A DNA stretch of 64,000 nucleotides from CAWEYO01 sp963813315 (GCA_963813315.1 CAWEYO010000025.1:62001-126000), one strand, 5' to 3'; shown: positions 33,081 through 43,453, counted from the stretch's first letter. The notes: a model not told the origin generated them from the letters alone. A program made the numbers and translations.

Positions 33081-34190
33081 CTACTGCCCGCTGTCCACTC
33101 GTGTTTCAAACACAAGCACATCAGACTTTCTCAGCGACAGCCAAATATCGCGGGCAGCGGTGGACAAAGCGCCGCATCTGACCCGCGCACGCAGCGGAAT
33201 TTCTGATCCCTGTACCGCCAGATCGAGCAATTCGACCACGCCCAAATAGCGGCGCGACACGACCCGCGCGGGTATTTCTCCGGCACTCTCGCTGACATCG
33301 ATTCCCGCCAGGCGAATAGCCACGGTCGCCATCGCGCCTTCGCCAAGGCCGGCCGCCTCGACCCGGCCCACCGGCGTATCAGCCATTCCGCCACAAACCC
33401 TCGCCTCGAACATGTTCAGTTCGGAGAAGAATCCGGCGGTAAACAGATCGACGGGCTGCTGGTAGAGTTCCTCCGCGCGGCCGACCTGCACCAGCCGCCC
33501 GTTTCTCAGCAGCGCGATGCGGTCGCCCATGCGCATTGCTTCTTCCGCATCATGGGTAACGACGATCGCGGTGGCCCGGCTGTGGCGCAACATGTCCAGC
33601 GTCTCCGCTCGCACCGAGTCTTTCAGCCGCGAATCGAGCCCGGAAAACGGCTCGTCCATCAACAGAACCGAAGGCCGTGGGGCAAGCGCACGGGCGAGCG
33701 CAACGCGCTGCTGCTCGCCGCCGGACAACACGTGAGGAAATGAGCCTGCATAGTGTTCGAGACCTACTCGGGAAAGCGCAATCATGGCTTCGCGCCGGGC
33801 CTCGTCGCGCGAAAGTGCTGTCAGGCCGAAACGGACATTGTCTAGGATGTTCAAATGCGGAAACAGCGCGAAATCTTGGAAAACCAAGCCGATTGACCGC
33901 CTTTCGGGCGGCAGGAAAACCGACGGGCCGGCTATCTCCCGGTCGTTCATCAGCACCCGGCCCCTGGTCTGGCTCTCGATACCCGCGGCGATCCTGAGCA
34001 GTGTGGTCTTGCCGGAGCCCGACGGTCCGAGCAGGCAAAGTACCTCCCCCGGTTCGGCCGAAAGCGAAATGTCGCTCAGCGTCTCAGTATCGGGACCGAA
34101 TGCGTGATTGATGTTTTCGAAAGACAGGCGAGCGGCAAAGGTGACGCCGGCGGTCACTCGCGATGCCGGATGCACTTCCTGCGTTACCAC
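33081..34190 (-). CDS. Fe3+/thiamine-type ABC transporter ATP-binding protein (FbpC-like), orphan
   Basis: 369 residues. The ATPase domain (about 20-245) has Walker A LLGPSGSGKTTLLR, Q-loop LVFQDFALFPH, signature LSGGEQQRVALARAL, Walker B VLLMDEPFSGLD and switch VVTHDAEEAMRMGD. The C-terminal ~110 residues form the TOBE-like regulatory part (GEIPARVVSRRYLGVVELLD). This layout fits the FbpC/PotA group. No periplasmic binding protein or permease of that type is adjacent, so it would have to serve a transporter encoded elsewhere. It is the last gene before the MITE and scpB, at the right border of the accessory region. Confidence 0.88.
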   Translation of the reverse strand: MVTQEVHPASRVTAGVTFAARLSFENINHAFGPDTETLSDISLSAEPGEVLCLLGPSGSGKTTLLRIAAGIESQTRGRVLMNDREIAGPSVFLPPERRSIGLVFQDFALFPHLNILDNVRFGLTALSRDEARREAMIALSRVGLEHYAGSFPHVLSGGEQQRVALARALAPRPSVLLMDEPFSGLDSRLKDSVRAETLDMLRHSRATAIVVTHDAEEAMRMGDRIALLRNGRLVQVGRAEELYQQPVDLFTAGFFSELNMFEARVCGGMADTPVGRVEAAGLGEGAMATVAIRLAGIDVSESAGEIPARVVSRRYLGVVELLDLAVQGSEIPLRARVRCGALSTAARDIWLSLRKSDVLVFETRVDSGQ

Positions 34191-34216
34191 CGTTAAAACC
34201 TTCGGATTCCGGAATA

Positions 34217-34357
34217 GTGTGAGTTGGTATTCAGGTGATGCCGGCCTGCAAATGGCGGTCTTCTGCGCTTCCGGTACTCACGTACCCGAACGTACGCTGC
34301 GTGCCGGTTCTCGAAAACCGCCATTTTCGGCTCGGCCTGACCTGAATCTCGACACAC
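34217..34357 (-). repeat. MITE-like element, copy B
   Basis: A 141-base element, the reverse-complement homologue of 4889-5020. Ends: GTGTGAGTTGGTATTCAGGT at 34217-34236 and ACCTGAATCTCGACACAC at 34340-34357, flanked by TA at 34215-34216 and 34360-34361. Relative to copy A it has an extra ~8 bases internally and scattered substitutions, otherwise near identity. It sits 20 bases downstream of the scpB stop, at the junction between accessory region and core genes. Confidence 0.75.
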
Positions 34358-34376
34358 CCTAGTTTTCCGGCTCCCG

Positions 34377-35111
34377 TCAATCATCCTCGACGCGAGGTGT
34401 CAACAGGCCAAGCTCCTCGAGGTCAATATCGGTCAAGGGGTCCTCGTCGTCGGTCAGCACTTCAGAGTCGGAGGGCGGCAGCGGCATGGAGAAGCTGGCC
34501 GGCATCCGGGCGGACAGCAGTCCTGCTCCCTTCAATTCCTCCATGCCCGGCAGGTCGCGGATTTCCTCAAGCTGGAAATGGTCGAGAAATTTGTCCGTGG
34601 TTCCGTAGGTCACGGGCCGCCCTGGCGTGCGGCGGCGCCCGCGCATCCTCACCCACGCAGTTTCCATAAGCGTATCAAGAGTGCCCTTCGATGTTTCAAC
34701 CCCGCGGATGTCTTCGATTTCCGCCCGCGTCACCGGCTGATGGTAAGCGACGATCGCCAGCACCTCCAGCGCCGCGCGCGACAGCTTTTTCTGCTGTACC
34801 AAATCGCGGCTCATCAGGAAGCCGAGATCGCCCGCCGTGCGAAATGCCCAGCCATCGGCTATCCGGACAAGATTGACGCCGCGCTTCGCATAGATCTTTT
34901 GCAGTTCGGCCATGACGGCCGGCACATCGATGCCATCCGGCAGTCTTGCGTTCAGCTGCCGCTCGGCAACCGGCTCGGCACTTGCGAACACAATCGCCTC
35001 CGCCATGCGAACCGCCTCCGCCAGAAACAGTCGTGCGGCCGGGTTCTGGTCGCTGTCGCCTTTTCCTTCCATGACGAAAGGGATTACCGCCGCATTTCGG
35101 CTTTCACTCAT
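34377..35111 (-). CDS. scpB: Segregation and condensation protein B
   Basis: 244 residues. Two winged-helix domains are visible: LAEAVRMAEAIVFASAEPVA with KIYAKRGVNLVRIADGWAFR (first), and LSRAALEVLAIVAYHQPVTR, AEIEDIRGVETSKGTLDTLM, PVTYGTTDKFLDHFQLEEIR (second). An acidic tail follows (DDEDPLTDIDLEELG). ScpB dimerises and, with ScpA, forms the kleisin/kite part of the SMC condensin. Its start overlaps the end of scpA by eight bases. In related genomes tatA comes next; here the accessory region intervenes. Confidence 0.95.
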   Translation of the reverse strand: MSESRNAAVIPFVMEGKGDSDQNPAARLFLAEAVRMAEAIVFASAEPVAERQLNARLPDGIDVPAVMAELQKIYAKRGVNLVRIADGWAFRTAGDLGFLMSRDLVQQKKLSRAALEVLAIVAYHQPVTRAEIEDIRGVETSKGTLDTLMETAWVRMRGRRRTPGRPVTYGTTDKFLDHFQLEEIRDLPGMEELKGAGLLSARMPASFSMPLPPSDSEVLTDDEDPLTDIDLEELGLLTPRVEDD

Positions 35112-35949
35112 GGGTCACCTCGATCGCTTGCGGCACTGGAATGCGGTTCCGCATATAGAGCGGCGCGAACGCCTGCTGTTGGCGGACTTCGATTCGGCCT
35201 TCCCTGACAAGCTCCAGGGTAGCCGCGAACGAACTGGCGATCGCAGTCGGGCGCTCGCTGGCGCTCGCCAGATACCGGAGCAGGAAACTGTCGAGGGCGG
35301 TCCAGTCTCGAAACTCACCGATCATGCGGATCAGGATGTCCCTCGCCTGGCTGAGCGACCATACGTCTCGCTTGGCAATGCGGACATTGGTAATTGCCTG
35401 CCGCTGTCGCTGCGCCGCATAGGCGGTCAACAGGTCGTACAAGCTCGCCGAATATTCATTGCGCTTCTCGACGATGACGAGTTCCGGCATGCCGCGCGCA
35501 AAGACGTCGCGGCCGAGCCGGTTCCGGTTGACGAGACGCGCCGCGGCATCCCGCATCGCCTCGAGCCGCTTCAAACGGAATTGCAGAACGGCCGCCAATT
35601 CCTCGCCGCTGTCGCCGTCCTCGCCCGGCTGCTTGGGGATCAGGAGCTTCGATTTAAGGTAGGCAAGCCACGCCGCCATCACGAGGTAGTCGGCGGCCAG
35701 TTCGAGCCGCAGTGCGCGGACACGTTCTATGAACTCAAGGTACTGCTCCGCGAGCGCCAGGATCGAGATGCGCGCCAAGTCGACCTTCTGGTGCCGCGCG
35801 AGATGAAGCAGGAGGTCGAGCGGGCCTTCGAAACCCGCAACATCGACGACGAGCGAAGGCTCGCTCACGCCGCGCGGTTCAACGCTTTCCGCCCAGAGAC
35901 GGTCCATCGGCGTCTGCTTGCTGTCCGTGTTGTCGACCGTCTCAGTCAC
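35104..35949 (-). CDS. scpA: Segregation and condensation protein A (kleisin)
   Basis: 281 residues from GTG 35949 (VTETVDNTDSKQ), chosen because GAGAGG precedes it; the open frame runs back into nagZ to 36177. The kleisin N-terminus FEGPLDLLLHLARHQKVDLA and ISILALAEQYLEFIERV is clear, followed by LAADYLVMAAWLAYLKSKLL, and the C-terminal winged helix includes RPTAIASSFAATLELVREGR and RQQQAFAPLYM. ScpA bridges the SMC heads. It lies 28 bases after nagZ and overlaps scpB, giving a nagZ-scpA-scpB operon. Confidence 0.93.
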   Translation of the reverse strand: MTETVDNTDSKQTPMDRLWAESVEPRGVSEPSLVVDVAGFEGPLDLLLHLARHQKVDLARISILALAEQYLEFIERVRALRLELAADYLVMAAWLAYLKSKLLIPKQPGEDGDSGEELAAVLQFRLKRLEAMRDAAARLVNRNRLGRDVFARGMPELVIVEKRNEYSASLYDLLTAYAAQRQRQAITNVRIAKRDVWSLSQARDILIRMIGEFRDWTALDSFLLRYLASASERPTAIASSFAATLELVREGRIEVRQQQAFAPLYMRNRIPVPQAIEVTHE

Positions 35950-35977
35950 GTCCCTCTCAGTCCCTGAGGCCGGGCTG

Positions 35978-36997
35978 CTATGCAACCGCCTCGAAATATC
36001 CGGCGAACTCCGCGCGGATCCCGGTTTCGTCCTTCGCGTCTCCGGCCCCGATGCAGGCCAGGGCGCGTTCGGCGCGTTCGAGCGACTTTCCCGAAAGCGC
36101 CGTCGTGCGAGCCGCGATGCCCGCCATTTCCTCCATGACGCCGTTGCAGTGAAGGACCAGATCGCAGCCTGCTGCAAGGATCGACGCCGCTTTCGACGGG
36201 AAATCCCCAGAAAGTGCCTTCATCGAGGTGTCGTCACTAATCAACAGCCCGTCAAACCCGATTTCGCCGCGGATCACTTCCTCGATCACTTTCTTCGAGG
36301 TCGTCGCCGGATGCTTCGGGTCAACGGCATTGTAGACGACATGCGCGGTCATGGCAGCCGGCAAATGGCGGAGCGCTTTGAACGGCACGAAATCATGGGC
36401 GCGCAGCTCTTCGATGTGAGCGTCAACCCTCGCCAAATCAAAATGCGTGTCACAATTCGCGCGTCCATGGCCGGGAATGTGTTTCATGACCGGGAGCATT
36501 CCGCCGGCGATCAGACCTTCCGCGGCAGCGCGGCCAAGTTCGGTCACGCTGACCGGTTCGTTCCCATAGGCGCGCGAGCCGATCACGTCGTTGGCGCCGT
36601 CGACTGGCACGTCGAGCACCGGCAGACAGTCAGCACTGATGCCAAAGCGGGCCAGGTCGAATGCGTGCAGCCTTGCGAGCAGCCATGCCGCGCGAAGTCC
36701 TGCCTCGCGATCCTGCCTGTAGAGGGCGCCGATGGCTGCGCCTGCGGGGTAGTTCGGCGCGAGCGGGGGGCGCAGCCGCTGAACACGTCCACCCTCCTGG
36801 TCGATGAAGACCGGCGCCGACGGGCGTCCGACGCTGTCGCGCAGGGCGAGGATGAGATCCCTGATCTGATCCGGCTCACCGACATTGCGCGCAAAGAGGA
36901 TGAAGCCCCACGGCCGCTCGTTTCGATAGAAACGGATTTCATGGTTGGTCAGCGTTTTCCCGGAGCAGCCCAGGATCATGGACTTCGATTCGTTCAT
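35978..36997 (-). CDS. nagZ: Beta-N-acetylhexosaminidase NagZ
   Basis: 339 residues, GH3 family. It has APVFIDQEGGRVQRLRPP, the flexible loop MLPVMKHIPGHGRANCDTHF with the catalytic His, and LLISDDTSMKALSGDF with the nucleophile Asp. The cytosolic enzyme removes GlcNAc from anhydromuropeptides during cell-wall recycling. No signal peptide, as expected. It heads an operon with scpA and scpB; the 36998-37123 gap upstream contains a rhizobial palindromic repeat. Confidence 0.95.
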   Translation of the reverse strand: MNESKSMILGCSGKTLTNHEIRFYRNERPWGFILFARNVGEPDQIRDLILALRDSVGRPSAPVFIDQEGGRVQRLRPPLAPNYPAGAAIGALYRQDREAGLRAAWLLARLHAFDLARFGISADCLPVLDVPVDGANDVIGSRAYGNEPVSVTELGRAAAEGLIAGGMLPVMKHIPGHGRANCDTHFDLARVDAHIEELRAHDFVPFKALRHLPAAMTAHVVYNAVDPKHPATTSKKVIEEVIRGEIGFDGLLISDDTSMKALSGDFPSKAASILAAGCDLVLHCNGVMEEMAGIAARTTALSGKSLERAERALACIGAGDAKDETGIRAEFAGYFEAVA

Positions 36998-37010
36998 GGC
37001 GGCAAGTCTA

Positions 37011-37057
37011 GATCATGATCCCGAAAAGTGTGTAGCGGTTTTCGGATAAGATCATGC
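37011..37057. repeat. Rhizobial palindromic intergenic repeat
   Basis: GATCATGATCCCGAAAA at 37011-37027 and TTTTCGGATAAGATCATGC at 37039-37057 form an imperfect hairpin. This unit is common between genes of Rhizobiales. A related, partial unit follows at about 37072-37110 (CTGATCCCGAAGAGTGCG). Confidence 0.7.
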
Positions 37058-37123
37058 GGAAGTCAAAGCGCTGATCCCGAAGAGTGCGTAGCGCGTCCCG
37101 AAGGACGCGCGGCACTAATGGAA

Positions 37124-40100
37124 CTATTTCGACACGAAGCAATTGCCGCCGGCCGACTTGTAGCTCTCGCAAAGGGAAATCGCCTCGTTGCGCGAACCTG
37201 CGGGTAGGCGTACGCGCCAGAACGTTCCCTTGCCGGCGATGTCGGCCTTGACGATGTTCACCCCGCGATCGCCGATCACGCTAGCGTACCGGCGGGCGAG
37301 ATCGTCATAGCTCGACTTTGCCGCCGCTTCGCTTGGCTGCGAAGCGATCTGAACCGACCAGCCCCCGACCGTGCTGGCAACGGCGGCAGCGGCCTCCGCG
37401 GATGCAACTTTCTGGGGCTTGACCTCGCCGACCACGTCCACCGGCTGGTCGGCCGGGCGCGACGGCGCGACCGGGCCGGTGGCCGGCATGTTCGCTGCCT
37501 CCTCTTGTGAGGCAGGCGCGGCCGTTACCGCGACCGCCGCCGGCTGCGAGGCATCGGGCGCGAGTTCAGCCGAGGCCATGCTCGGCGCAGAATCCGTCGG
37601 GACCGCGTCAGCTGGCTTCAGCGAAGCCGTGGCTTCCGGCGTGACAGCCGGATCGGACAGGTCTTGCGACGGATCGGCAGGCTCAAGCGCGGCAGCGTCC
37701 GTGCCAGCACGCGCCTCGGCGGCGGACGCAGGCGCGGTTCCTGACAGGACGGGCTCTTCGCTCGGAACCAACGTGCCATCGGCGCGGACAACCATCGTGC
37801 GAACGCGGCGCGGCGCAATCGCGACGAGCTGATCGTTCGATCCGGCCTCTTCGGCGCCGGCAGGAGCCACACGCTCCTCGCCTTTGGGCGCTGCCGCGAT
37901 TTCGGCCGCAACGGGATCGTCCGCAAGGGCGGCTTCGTCGTCGGCGGCGAGCATCGCGGCTTCGCTGGCTTCCGTCTGCGATGCGGGCGGCTCTGCGCGG
38001 GCAGCCACATCGACCGGTTCCTCCTCACCGGTGATAAGCTTCTCCTGCGTCGGAGACGCTGCCTTGTCGGTGCCGTTCATTGTTTGAAAGACCTTGTTGT
38101 CCTGATTCGGCACGGTCGTGCCGCCAGGATTTACCGGCCGGACCTTGACGGGATCGCTATCGGCGCGGACCAGCGAGGGCGCATCGGACGCCCCTCCGGA
38201 CGAAAAGGCGAAAGCTCCGACCCCACCGATCACGGCCAGGCCACCGACAACAGCCGCTATGACCAGACCGCGGCGGCTTGAGGGCCGATGCTCCGCCTCC
38301 TGGTACGAAGAGATCGCCATTTCCTCTCTGAGAGCAGGATCGTAGTCGAGATCCTCGTCATCCTCGGCACCATAGGCGCCGGGCAGGCGGTCGCGGCTGC
38401 TGAACTCCTGATGACGATAGGCAGTGCGATCGTCACTTGCGGCCGGATGCGTTGCCACCGGCGCGGATGCGATTGCCAACGTCGCCATGGCCGCACCACC
38501 GGCTTGTTCGCCAATCGCGGCCGGCCGAACGGATGTCGCGAACTCATGCTCGTAGTTTTCGCGGGGAACTTCCCGCACCGCTGAGCGGTACGGCTCGGAA
38601 GCCGGCGGAACCGGCGTGCCGACGGCCTGCTGGCCGAACGCACTGGCAAGCTCGGCTTCGAAATCGTCGAAATCCGGCGCGAATGGCATGTCGTCTTCGA
38701 ATGCGACTTCCGGAATTTCCAGATCGTCCGCAAGCGCCACAGCCGCCTCCGGCACTTCCGTCGTTTCAATGTCCGGCACATTCGCGGGCGCACGGCTGCC
38801 GTAGGATTGATGTTGGTATTGGTACTCGGTTGTCCGCTCGGTTGTCCGCACTGTAGGGCTCTCGCTCGCTATGGGAGCATTGCTCCGCGCTGTATCCGCT
38901 TCACTCTTGCTGGCCGGTTCGGCGATCGGGTCCGGCAGATTGGTCGGCTGCGTGCCACGCAGCATGGAGGCAAGTATTGCGAAGGGGTCTTCATCCTCCT
39001 CGACCGGACCTTGTTCGGATACAGCCGCCTGTTCATCGATCGGATCGTCAACCGTCCTGATCGAATCGAATTCCATCGTTTCAGCGGTTGCCTCGTTGTC
39101 CGGCTCGCCGGCTTGGGCCGGCCGGGCTTCAATCCCCGCCTCCAGTTCCTCCTCGGCGAGAGGAACCCCGCTCAGCCGGTCATCCTGGGAAAGTCCAGAT
39201 TTCAGCGTAGACATCCGATGCTGAACCGCCGTCGCCGTCTCCGTCGTAGCCCGACGGCTCGACAGGCTCTTCGGCAACCATTTCCGCGGCAATGCTCACG
39301 GCCTCGCCCGATGCGCTTCTTCCGAGCAAGGCGCCCAGCTCCACTTCGAGGTCATCGGCGTACTCAGTCGCGCGGGAGTTCGACGCGGCCTCATCCGCCT
39401 CGGATGCGGGCTCCGCATCGAAGTCCATGTCGACCGGCGCATCGGCATCGGCAAAATCACGCGCCGCACCAAGCCGAATGAGCGGCGCGTCGCCATCATA
39501 GGCATCGGCTGCGGTATCGATTCCCGTCTCGTCGCCTGACGCCTCAACCCCTTCGGCAAACGCCCTGCCATCCAGGGCTTCTTCGTGGATACCCTCGGCA
39601 GGGCCTGTCTCATCAACGAAAGCTGCGTGGTTCTCCGTCGGCAGTGCATCTCCCTTGAGCGGTAGCTCGACTGCGACTGCTGCCTCCGTCGCGGCTTCCG
39701 GCTCATCGTTCCTGTCGGTGCTGTAGGAAATATCCGAAGCTCCCGCCAAAGCCTGGCCAGCCGATGGCGCAGACACGTCGAGGCCGGATACGCCTGCGAA
39801 TGCCGCTTCAAGCTCCTCGCTCAGCGCCTTTTCGGCGGCCTCAGCCGCGTCACGCTCCGGCTGCGCCAGCTCGACATCGAAATCGAGGTCGATTTCGATG
39901 TCTTCGGTGTGTGGCTCTTCGCCCCTGCGTGTCGCACCAGAATTGTGCTCGGCCTCCGCAGAGAAAGGCACGGCGTCCGCCTGAACCGCATAGGCAACGG
40001 CCCCGCCTTCCGCCGCTCCGAACTCGCCGATCAACTCCCTTTCGAGGTCGATCGAGAGGTCAGCCTCTCCGGCAATTGCGTGCGTCTCATCAGCTATTTT

Positions 40101-40223
40101 CGATTGAGCTCGATTCACCGGTTCACGGGGATCAAATCCCATGATACGCGTAAGTTCCGCGAAGGGATCGTCGTTCAGAATATCGGTATTGTCGGCTCTT
40201 TTGAACTTGTTTCTGTCTGCCAT
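37124..40223 (-). CDS. SPOR-domain membrane protein, one frameshift as sequenced
   Basis: About 1030 residues if repaired. The N-terminus MADRNKFKRADNTDILNDDP then FAELTRIMGFDP opens a long acidic, low-complexity cytosolic region. A frame change near 39215 is needed to continue (TLKSGLSQDDRLSGVPLAEE, EDPFAILASMLRG). One membrane helix, RGLVIAAVVGGLAVIGGVGA (about residue 680 of the joined protein), precedes an Ala/Pro-rich periplasmic linker and a C-terminal SPOR domain (VGGWSVQIASQPSEAAAKSS ... ICESYKSAGGNCFV-like end). SPOR domains bind denuded glycan at the division septum. It lies between argS and nagZ, the usual rhizobial order. Confidence 0.85.
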
Positions 40224-40327
40224 GGTCTTTTCCGCACTCGCACTCAGTCGGACGCCGGCGACGTCGCTCGGGGTTGGCCCTTACCAGCGCAATGTGGGCA
40301 AAAGGTGACAGGTAATTCCTGGGTTTC

Positions 40328-42085
40328 CTAGCGCATTTCGGTGGGCGCTTCGGCTCCTATCAACCCCAGGCCCGACGTCAGCACGTCGGAAACAGCCTGC
40401 ACCAGCCCGAGTCTGGAATGCGTCAATTGTCGGTCGGTAACCTTAACAAATCGTAAGTCGATATTGTCGGTGCCACGGTTCCAGTGTGCGTGGAATGCGC
40501 TGGCGAGATCGTAGAGGTAGAAAGCCAGCCGGTGAGGCTCGTGAGAGAGCGCGGCACTTTCGATCAGGCGCGGATATTCGGCCAGCTTCTTGATCAGCGC
40601 AATTTCTCCCTCATCGGTCAACCCATCCACCGCCGCCTTGAGCGCACCACGGTCGAAGCTTTCACCGGGGAATTGTTCGCGTGCCTGCCGGAAAACCGAG
40701 TGGGTTCGCGCCGAAGCGTATTGAACATAAAAAACCGGATTGTCCTTGGACTGCTCGGTAACCTTTGCGAAGTCGAAATCCAGCGGCGCATCGTTCTTCC
40801 GGTACAGCATCATGAAGCGGATCGGGTCGCGGCCGACTTCTTCAACCACCTCGCGCAGCGTTACGAACTCACCTGCCCGCTTCGACATTCTGACGGGCTC
40901 GCCGCCGCGATAAAGCTTCACCAGCTGGCAAAGCAGCACTGTCAGCGTCGCCGTACCGCCGGAAACAGCCTTGGCCAAGGCCTCCATGCGCTTTACGTAT
41001 CCGCCATGGTCGGCGCCCAGCACGAAGATCAGGTCTTTGAAGCCGCGATCGAGCTTGTCCTTTAGGTAGGCGACGTCGGCGGCGAAGTAGGTGTAGCTGC
41101 CGTCTGATTTCACGAGGGGCCGGTCAATATCGTCGCCCATGTCGGTCGAACGAAACAGCGTCTGCTCGCGGTCTTCCCAATCCTCCGGCTTCTGCCCTTT
41201 CGGTGGCGGCAGCCTGCCCTTGTAGACCTGGCCCTTCAGCGTCAGGTCGGTAATGGCCGAGCGGATAGCCTTCGCATTGTCGGCATGCAGCTTCCGCTCG
41301 GAGAAGAAGACTTCGTGGTGCACGTTGAGCAGCGCCAGATCTTCGCGGATAATCGCCATCATCGCTTCGATCGTGCGTTCGGCGACGATCGCAATAGCCT
41401 CGCTTTCAGGCTTGTCCAGCAGCTCGCGGCCGAACTCGGCGGCGAGCGCACGGCCCATCGGCACCAGATAGTCTCCGGGATAGAGGCCCGGCGGGATATC
41501 GCCGATCGCTTCGCCCAGCGCCTCGCGGTAGCGCAACATGACGGACCGCCCCACAACGTCGATCTGAACGCCGGCATCATTGATGTAGTATTCCTTGGTC
41601 ACGTCGTAGCCTGTGAACGCCAGCAGATTGGCCACAGTGTCACCGACCACAGCGCCACGGCAATGTCCAACATGCATGGGTCCGGTCGGGTTTGCCGAGA
41701 CATATTCGACGTTGACCTTTGTGCCCGCGCCGATATTCGAACGGCCATAGTCGCGCCCTGCTCCGAGGATACCGGCAAGCCTTGCCTGCCAGAATCGTCC
41801 GTTCAGCTTCAGATTGACAAAGCCCGGGCCTGCTACCTCGGCACCCGCCACGTCGGCGTCGCGGATTAATTCGGCTGCGATCTTCTCGGCAAGCGCACGC
41901 GGATTTTCACCCGCCGGCTTGGCCAGCACCATAGCCGCGTTGGTCGCCAGATCGCCATGCGATGCATCGCGTGGCGGCTCGACGGTAATGCGATCGAGGT
42001 CAAGAAGGCCGCCGTCTTTTCGTTCGATGCCAAGACCTTCAACGACCTTTTTAATCCGCTCGTTGAAGTCAGCGAAAATATTCAT
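40328..42085 (-). CDS. argS: Arginyl-tRNA synthetase
   Basis: 585 residues, complete. The N-terminal additional domain (MNIFADFNERIKKVVEGLGI) is followed by the class I HIGH site as VSANPTGPMHVGHCRGAVVG (about residues 128-147). Later come VLGADHGGYVKRMEALAKAV, the KMSKS-like RMSKRAGEFVTLREVV, and the DALR anticodon-binding domain at the C-terminus. It charges tRNA-Arg. It lies 60 bases downstream of dgt on the same strand. Confidence 0.97.
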   Translation of the reverse strand: MNIFADFNERIKKVVEGLGIERKDGGLLDLDRITVEPPRDASHGDLATNAAMVLAKPAGENPRALAEKIAAELIRDADVAGAEVAGPGFVNLKLNGRFWQARLAGILGAGRDYGRSNIGAGTKVNVEYVSANPTGPMHVGHCRGAVVGDTVANLLAFTGYDVTKEYYINDAGVQIDVVGRSVMLRYREALGEAIGDIPPGLYPGDYLVPMGRALAAEFGRELLDKPESEAIAIVAERTIEAMMAIIREDLALLNVHHEVFFSERKLHADNAKAIRSAITDLTLKGQVYKGRLPPPKGQKPEDWEDREQTLFRSTDMGDDIDRPLVKSDGSYTYFAADVAYLKDKLDRGFKDLIFVLGADHGGYVKRMEALAKAVSGGTATLTVLLCQLVKLYRGGEPVRMSKRAGEFVTLREVVEEVGRDPIRFMMLYRKNDAPLDFDFAKVTEQSKDNPVFYVQYASARTHSVFRQAREQFPGESFDRGALKAAVDGLTDEGEIALIKKLAEYPRLIESAALSHEPHRLAFYLYDLASAFHAHWNRGTDNIDLRFVKVTDRQLTHSRLGLVQAVSDVLTSGLGLIGAEAPTEMR

Positions 42086-42145
42086 CTGTCAAATCCAGTA
42101 TTTCGCGGTATGCCCGGCCCGTTTTCGCCCGAAAACACGCCCGCC

Positions 42146-43364
42146 CTAGCCCAAATCCGGTGTGTGGTCAAACAAGCGCCGGTGCTCTTTCAGCGCGTAG
42201 GTGTCCGTCATGCCTGCGAGGAAGTCGGCCACATGGCGTGCCTTCACGCGGTCCTCGGCCTGGCCCAGCACTTCCCGCCAACCTTCCGGCATGGCGGCGG
42301 GATCCGCGAAGTAGGCGTCGAAGAGATCGCGCACGACCGTTTCGGCGTCGGCGCGCACGCGCATCACGTCCGGGTGCCGGTAGAGATTCTTGTAGAGGAA
42401 GTCCTTCAGCGACTTCTCGGCGCCGGTCATTGCCGCCGAAAATGTTACCATCGGCTGCCCTGCGCCATGCACGTCATCCGCATTCAGCGGCTTGAGCGCC
42501 GCGATATTCGACGCCGCATTCGAAATCACATCCTCGACCATCACGGTGATCTGCCGGCGCATCAATTCGTGTCCCGTCCGGACCGGATCAAGTGCTGGAT
42601 AGCGCTCGCGCACGCCGGCCAGAATTTCGCCGGTGAGCTGAACCTCCTCCAGCATGTCGAGGCTGAGCAGCCCTGCCCTCAAACCGTCGTCGATGTCATG
42701 GGTGTCATAGGCGATATCGTCGGCAATTGCAGCGCACTGCGCTTCCAGGCTCGCAAAACGGTCGAGTTCAAGGTCATAAAGCGTTGAAAAGTCAAGGATC
42801 GCCTGCGGCACATGTCCCTTCAGCCCCGCTCCTGTCGCGTCAGTCAGCGGGCCGTTGTGCTTGACCAGCCCTTCCAGCGTCTCCCACGTCAGATTAAGCC
42901 CGTCGAATTCAGCGTAGCGGCGTTCGAGCTTGGTTACCACTGACAGCGATTGCGCGTTGTGGTCGAAGCCACCCCAGCCGGCCATTTTCTCGTTCAGCGC
43001 GTCTTCTCCCGTATGGCCGAACGGCGTGTGGCCGAAGTCATGCACGAGCGCAACCGCCTCCGCGAGATCCTCGTCGCAGCGCAGGGCACGGGCCAGCGCC
43101 CGCGCAATCTGCGCGACTTCGATCGAATGCGTCAGCCGGGTGCGGTAGTGGTCCCCTTCATGCGCCACGAACACCTGGGTCTTGTGCTTGAGCCTCCTGA
43201 ACGCGGTCGAATGGATGATACGATCACGGTCCCGTTGGAAGGGTGTGCGGGTCGGGACTCTCGATCTCGTCGAAGAATCGGCCGCGAGACTGCTCCGGAT
43301 GGCACGCATAGGAAGCGCGCGGCCGGTAGCCGAAGCCGATCTCGCCAAGTTCGACAGATTTCAT
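42146..43364 (-). CDS. dgt: Deoxyguanosinetriphosphate triphosphohydrolase-like protein, frameshift near the start
   Basis: The HD-domain core is intact: IIHSTAFRRLKHKTQVFV, RTRLTHSIEVAQIARALARA, AVALVHDFGHTPFGHTGEDA (metal-binding His-Asp) and AIADDIAYDTHDIDDGL. The proper N-terminus, MKSVELGEIGFGYRPRASYA to FFDEIESP from ATG 43364, is in another frame. It joins TRTPFQRDRDR if one C is removed from CCC at about 43254-43256. Unrepaired, an unrelated Arg/Ser-rich start replaces it. Such enzymes hydrolyse dNTPs to nucleoside and triphosphate. Divergent from the erpA-like gene, sharing 43365-43453 as promoter region. Confidence 0.9.
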
Positions 43365-43453
43365 CCGTCCATGCCGCAGGTTGACTTGTTCTGTAGGGCT
43401 TCATACCTATGGGGAGAAGGCAAATGCAAGGCTACGGCTGACCAGGGTTGAAA

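Noticed and set aside
35918..37018. 366-residue plus-strand open frame across scpA/nagZ
   Set aside because: Shadow of nagZ; the minus-strand frame has the GH3 catalytic loop.
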